This document shows, piece after piece, positions 35,484-38,419 of a DNA stretch of 38,419 nt. This DNA comes from Pedobacter sp. ASV17 (GTDB taxonomy: Bacteria > Bacteroidota > Bacteroidia > Sphingobacteriales > Sphingobacteriaceae). Numbering within the stretch: position 1 is the stretch's first letter; every line of letters starts with the position of its first letter. The translations under genes and the position numbers were made by a program. The stretch is from contig NZ_JAELTX010000047.1 of assembly GCF_016429065.1 (NCBI RefSeq), positions 1 to 38,419 of the forward strand. The letters are read 5' to 3'. The notes beneath the pieces are model-generated. The model worked only from the letters and a program-made list of their open reading frames with translations. It was not told the origin of the DNA and ran no database searches.

Positions 35484-35960
35484 TTAATTCGATGAATTTC
35501 TGGCCTTTTTTAGATCTTCCAAGTATTGCTCGCTAGGGAAAAACAAACTGACCCTATACCCATACACACTTGAATTGTATAGCGTTACATCTACCAAACG
35601 AATAAAGTTTTCATACCTTCCCAATCTTTTGGAGTTGGATTTCACTTGCTGTTCAAACATTTCATATTCCCGTTTTCTTAATGGCACATCCCTGCCAAAA
35701 TACTTTTGGGGATCATCAAAATATTTTGAGCAGACAGGAGTAAAATCAATATGCAACCCGAGATCCGAAACGCCTATCATTACTGCATTAAATGACTCCT
35801 CATTAGATAGTTTGAAGTTTTTAACCTCAATTGCATAATCGCTTAGGGGTACCGTTTCATAACCTTTGAAATCAATCCCAGAAAGAGTGCCACTAGTGAT
35901 AAAAGTGTATAAAATGATATTCTTTTTCACCAATGCTAAAAAATACGGTAATGTATCCAT
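35484..35960 (-). CDS. Small protein of unknown function
   Basis: 158 residues from the ATG at 35960. No clear signal peptide; the first 20 residues (MDTLPYFLALVKKNIILYTF) are mildly hydrophobic but interrupted by two Lys. It is a mixed alpha/beta composition protein (FNAVMIGVSDLGLHIDFTPV, then VDVTLYNSSVYGYRVSLFFP) ending in a charged helix. I recognise no family. The start lies inside the open frame that continues from the truncated leader copy just upstream (36069 to 35893, another frame), so its true 5' end may have been reshaped by that rearrangement. By position it is another candidate immunity gene. Confidence 0.65.
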   Translation of the reverse strand: MDTLPYFLALVKKNIILYTFITSGTLSGIDFKGYETVPLSDYAIEVKNFKLSNEESFNAVMIGVSDLGLHIDFTPVCSKYFDDPQKYFGRDVPLRKREYEMFEQQVKSNSKRLGRYENFIRLVDVTLYNSSVYGYRVSLFFPSEQYLEDLKKARNSSN

Positions 35961-36069
35961 AAAAGTATTTTATAATGCTAAACTTGAAGTCAAGTGCATC
36001 ATTTGCGGGTTTTTGAGCAAACCCAAATAGACCAGGCAATAAAAGCGATAGGATTAATAAATATTTCAT
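35893..36069 (-). pseudogene. Truncated third copy of the secreted 183-residue paralogue (leader only)
   Basis: A 58-codon frame beginning MKYLLILSLLLPGLFGFAQKPAN. The first 23 codons (36069-36001) match the leader of the paralogue starting at 37194 (LSLLLSGLFGIAQKPAN) almost residue for residue. After that the similarity stops and the frame runs on meaninglessly to 35893, into the start of the next gene. The spacing fits a three-unit tandem array with starts at 37194, 36632 and 36069. I read it as a copy cut down by recombination or deletion. Confidence 0.75.
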
Positions 36070-36080
36070 AGCACTTCAAC

Positions 36081-36632
36081 TTAACGGTTTCCCTTATCCC
36101 CTTTCAGTTTAACCGTATCTTTTGCATCAATCGGCGGAACAGAAAAACGGATACGGTCCTTGCCTCCCCTTTGGATATATAAATCTGTTCTTTCGGGCAA
36201 TTGGTTTTCTTTTTTCTCAAACAAACTACGCTTGATCATCTTATAAGCCTCTAAACGAGGAACAAAGTACAGGTCCCAATCTAAATAGGATAAAGATTGA
36301 TTGAAATAATTGTAAAGGATTCTTTGTGCCCCGTCGTATTCTACCTTTCCTGTCTTTATGGTCTTGTTGATATGTACCAAATATACCTCTGGAGATTTTT
36401 TAACTGCTTTAATCATTCCCATGTAAAGCCTATATACAGAATCTCTTTTATATGCATATTTATTCGCGCTATTAACGTGAGAGGTCATTTCAGTTCTATC
36501 CCTGTACTCCTCATATTCTGATTTTAGGCTAACAAGTAATGACAGCTTATCATCAACTGGGTTATTAACTTGCCTTTGTGAAAAACTAGGTAAGCGAAAT
36601 AACAAAAGCAATAGGATCAACAAGTATTTCAT
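36081..36632 (-). CDS. Secreted 183-residue paralogue B, candidate periplasmic immunity protein
   Basis: 183 residues with a signal peptide (MKYLLILLLLLFRLPSFS, cleaved before Q). The mature protein is helical and basic (ANKYAYKRDSVYRLYMGMIK, VYLVHINKTIKTGKVEYDGA) and ends in a rigid, charged tail (PPIDAKDTVKLKGDKGNR). It is a tandem duplicate of the gene at 36643-37194, 10 bases upstream. The N-terminal two thirds differ at many positions, while the last 64 residues are identical. No family is recognised. A signal peptide on a duplicated small gene beside an effector-like gene suggests protection in the periplasm; this is inference. Confidence 0.8.
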   Translation of the reverse strand: MKYLLILLLLLFRLPSFSQRQVNNPVDDKLSLLVSLKSEYEEYRDRTEMTSHVNSANKYAYKRDSVYRLYMGMIKAVKKSPEVYLVHINKTIKTGKVEYDGAQRILYNYFNQSLSYLDWDLYFVPRLEAYKMIKRSLFEKKENQLPERTDLYIQRGGKDRIRFSVPPIDAKDTVKLKGDKGNR

Positions 36633-36642
36633 AATAGTAAAC

Positions 36643-37194
36643 TTAACGGTTTCCCTTATCCCCTTTCAGTTTAACCGTATCCTTTGCATCAATCGGCGGG
36701 ACAGAAAAACGGATACGGTCCTTGCCTCCCCTTTGGATATATAAATCTGTTCTTTCGGGCAATTGGTTTTCTTTTTTCTCAAACAAACTACGCTTGATCA
36801 TCTTATAAGCCTCTAAACGAGGAACAAAGTACAGATCTCTATCAAGGTAAGACAGGGACTCATTAAAATAATTGTAAAGAATTCTGTATGCCCCATCATA
36901 CTCTACCTTTCCTGCTTTTATTGCCTTGTTGATATGCACCAAATATACTTGTGGAGAAGTCTTAACTGATTTGACCATATCCATATATAGTCTATATACA
37001 GAATCTCGCTTATATGCATATTTATTAGCATTGTCAATGTGAGAAGTCATTTTAGCCTTATCCCGCCACCTTTCATACTGTGCCTTTCGGTCAACTAACA
37101 ACCAAAGCTGATCATCAATGGGGTTATTGGCTGGCTTTTGAGCAATCCCAAATAGGCCAGATAATAAAAGTGATAGGATTAATAAGTATTTCAT
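36643..37194 (-). CDS. Secreted 183-residue paralogue A, candidate periplasmic immunity protein
   Basis: 183 residues with a signal peptide (MKYLLILSLLLSGLFGIA, cleaved before Q) and a helical mature domain containing ANKYAYKRDSVYRLYMDMVK and VYLVHINKAIKAGKVEYDGA, ending in the same 64-residue tail as paralogue B. It is the first of three tandem units (the third is only a leader). It starts 20 bases after the stop of the effector-like gene, so it is likely cotranscribed with it. This is the order usual for toxin then immunity genes. No known family. Confidence 0.8.
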   Translation of the reverse strand: MKYLLILSLLLSGLFGIAQKPANNPIDDQLWLLVDRKAQYERWRDKAKMTSHIDNANKYAYKRDSVYRLYMDMVKSVKTSPQVYLVHINKAIKAGKVEYDGAYRILYNYFNESLSYLDRDLYFVPRLEAYKMIKRSLFEKKENQLPERTDLYIQRGGKDRIRFSVPPIDAKDTVKLKGDKGNR

Positions 37195-37214
37195 AATTAT
37201 CTAAAATTAATATT

Positions 37215-38419
37215 CTATTTTTTTCTAAAGTAAATTCTTGAAGGATAAGTGGTACCATTTGCTATGTAAGTAGCCTGATTACTGCCATAGCTTACTGGAA
37301 TATCCCTTGGATGATGGGTAATGATTTGATAGATTCCCATTTTACTGCTAATTAATATGGCATTCCCTTGTGCATCTACCCCAACTACTTTGCCAGAATG
37401 GGAAAGCGTATTAGGGCCGTTAATACCTTCCCTAAAATAAAGCACCACATCGCCTACTTTGATATTACTGGTCACCTTCTGCCAGTTTTGCAACAGTACA
37501 TTGTCAAATATTTTTGGCCAACCATCTGAAGCTTGCGATCCTATCAATGCGCTAGGGTCTATATCATGGAAAGTATAATAATGGCAATTGAAAGATTCTG
37601 GATTGGGGATTTCTACTCCAACTCCATTACGGATTCTATGTGGTGGCTCCTGCCTAAGATATGTATCCCAATCATCTGTCAGCTTACTCCGCCAATTATA
37701 GGATGCAGGTTCTTCGTCTCCAACAGTTTGCTGCCCACTGTTACCATTGCCGCCACCCCCACCAGGATTAGGTGGATCAGGAAACCAAACATTTTCACAA
37801 ACTTCCCGATAAGCAAAATCGCTTACATAAAAAGGAACACCACATACCGGAGAGGGCCAACTACAATCGTAACTATAAACGATTTCAAAATAAATATTAC
37901 CCGTACAATTGATTGATCCGCTCGAAACATAGGTACATTCCCTCATTTCGGTTCTGCAATAACTTTCCCAATAGGCCGTGGTTGGTATTTTCCCTGTTCC
38001 ACTGCTGCCAACGAGCTTATCCAAGCTTATTTTTGCATCATTAACAATTTTGCCATTTAAGTAATTTAATAAAAAGCTTTGGTTGTTTTTAAGATTGTTC
38101 AACAAAAGCCCACCAGAAAAATGGGTCAAATTAATATCAGTTTCCCTCAACCCATTCTTAACTCGGTATAGTGCTTTATAAAAGTCCTGCTCATTTTTCA
38201 CCATCAGGTAGGAGGCCGCATCCACTTCTTTAGCTTCCATGAGTTTGCCATCCTGTTTCACATAGGCCAAGAGCTTAAAAAAAACATAGGAAGTACTATC
38301 GTTTATCGTCTGTACTTTTGGATGTTTCCAATCTGGTTCCCAAACCAATTTCTGGTCAATATTTGGCACCAGTTTTTTATCCAGCTCATTTTCATAAAAT
38401 GCCTTCTTTAGCTTTTCAA
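37215..38419 (-). CDS. Effector-like protein with papain-like C-terminal domain, partial (right edge)
   Basis: The frame is open to the right edge, so the start is outside; the first in-window GTG (38369) is not a start, since the frame upstream keeps coding (KKAFYENELDKKL). Counted from that GTG: a region of about 130 residues, then a Cys-rich stretch (Cys138, 145, 155, 169, 176, 191; YCRTEMRECTYVSSGSINC), then a Pro/Gly linker (PPNPGGGGGNGNSG, 199-212), then a C-terminal domain with FNCHYYTF (Cys262), VGDVVLYF, LSHSGKVVGVD (His324), ISSKMG and HHP. This order, with Cys early and His on a strand, is that of papain-like (NlpC/P60 or CHAP-like) domains found at the ends of Bacteroidota polymorphic toxins. 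Secretion signal not visible in the window. Confidence 0.75.
   Translation of the reverse strand, partial: EKLKKAFYENELDKKLVPNIDQKLVWEPDWKHPKVQTINDSTSYVFFKLLAYVKQDGKLMEAKEVDAASYLMVKNEQDFYKALYRVKNGLRETDINLTHFSGGLLLNNLKNNQSFLLNYLNGKIVNDAKISLDKLVGSSGTGKIPTTAYWESYCRTEMRECTYVSSGSINCTGNIYFEIVYSYDCSWPSPVCGVPFYVSDFAYREVCENVWFPDPPNPGGGGGNGNSGQQTVGDEEPASYNWRSKLTDDWDTYLRQEPPHRIRNGVGVEIPNPESFNCHYYTFHDIDPSALIGSQASDGWPKIFDNVLLQNWQKVTSNIKVGDVVLYFREGINGPNTLSHSGKVVGVDAQGNAILISSKMGIYQIITHHPRDIPVSYGSNQATYIANGTTYPSRIYFRKK

Noticed and set aside
36081..37194. Repeated DNA that could suggest a CRISPR or satellite array
   Set aside because: The repeat unit is a whole gene of about 560 bases with intact coding frames, not short repeats with spacers.
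38320..38369. GTG at 38369 as the start of the effector-like gene
   Set aside because: The frame stays open and protein-like to the window edge, with no signal peptide at the GTG, so the gene is partial.
1..38419. tRNA, rRNA, intact insertion sequence or integrase
   Set aside because: None was found by reading both strands; no transposase or integrase motif appears in any frame.

Overview
The window looks like a chromosomal segment of a Bacteroidota bacterium of the Sphingobacteriaceae, most likely Pedobacter or a close relative. The genes are AT-rich and mostly lack Shine-Dalgarno sites. Several leaders carry the Bacteroidota -7 element TAnnTTTG. The gene content (GldD lipoprotein, futalosine-type menaquinone genes, phosphosulfolactate synthase homologue, LemA/DUF3137 pair, many signal-peptide and lipobox proteins) points the same way. 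This assignment rests on reading translated proteins, not on a search.

Layout. 1-1920 (minus): a lemA operon with two tandem DUF3137 membrane proteins, the second cut by the left edge. 1921-2714: a 794-base gene-free stretch full of dispersed palindromes and repeat relics. 2715-4295: prfC, ending in a terminator shared with a convergent membrane protein of unknown function (4329-5486). 5791-11473 (plus): a five-gene run of a DctA-type dicarboxylate symporter with a non-ATG start, a secreted alpha/beta hydrolase, two related outer-membrane porins and a lamin-tail lipoprotein, closed by a strong terminator. 11645-13223: a YceI lipoprotein and an AraC-type regulator. 13220-20393 (minus): a very large NtrY-like sensor kinase followed one base later by a 1147-residue outer-membrane protein. 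20554-22658 (minus): fabD, then a pterin operon of a PTPS-family gene and folE. 22816-25346 (plus): mqnB, a two-domain sulfurtransferase and mqnD. 25567-31813 (minus): a LolC/E-like permease operon, gldD, aroE, a ComA-like phosphosulfolactate synthase and a TPR protein. 32053-34203 (plus): an NTF2-like secreted protein and an ALDH7-type aldehyde dehydrogenase.

The right end (about 34248-38419, minus) is different. It begins with the C-terminal stub of a FAD-linked oxidase and holds small unrecognised genes, two broken genes and a tandem array of secreted 183-residue paralogues. Upstream of these is a large, edge-truncated protein with a Cys-rich region, a Gly-rich linker and a C-terminal domain with Cys and His placed as in papain-like enzymes. 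I read it as a polymorphic-toxin-like effector with a decaying, recombining bank of candidate immunity genes. This is the most interesting part of the window, and its function is inference.

Two palindrome families are scattered between genes: AAACCTCGTAGGTTT (three copies) and ACTTACGAAGTTT (two copies). They share a nested design. No rRNA, tRNA, CRISPR array or intact insertion sequence was seen.
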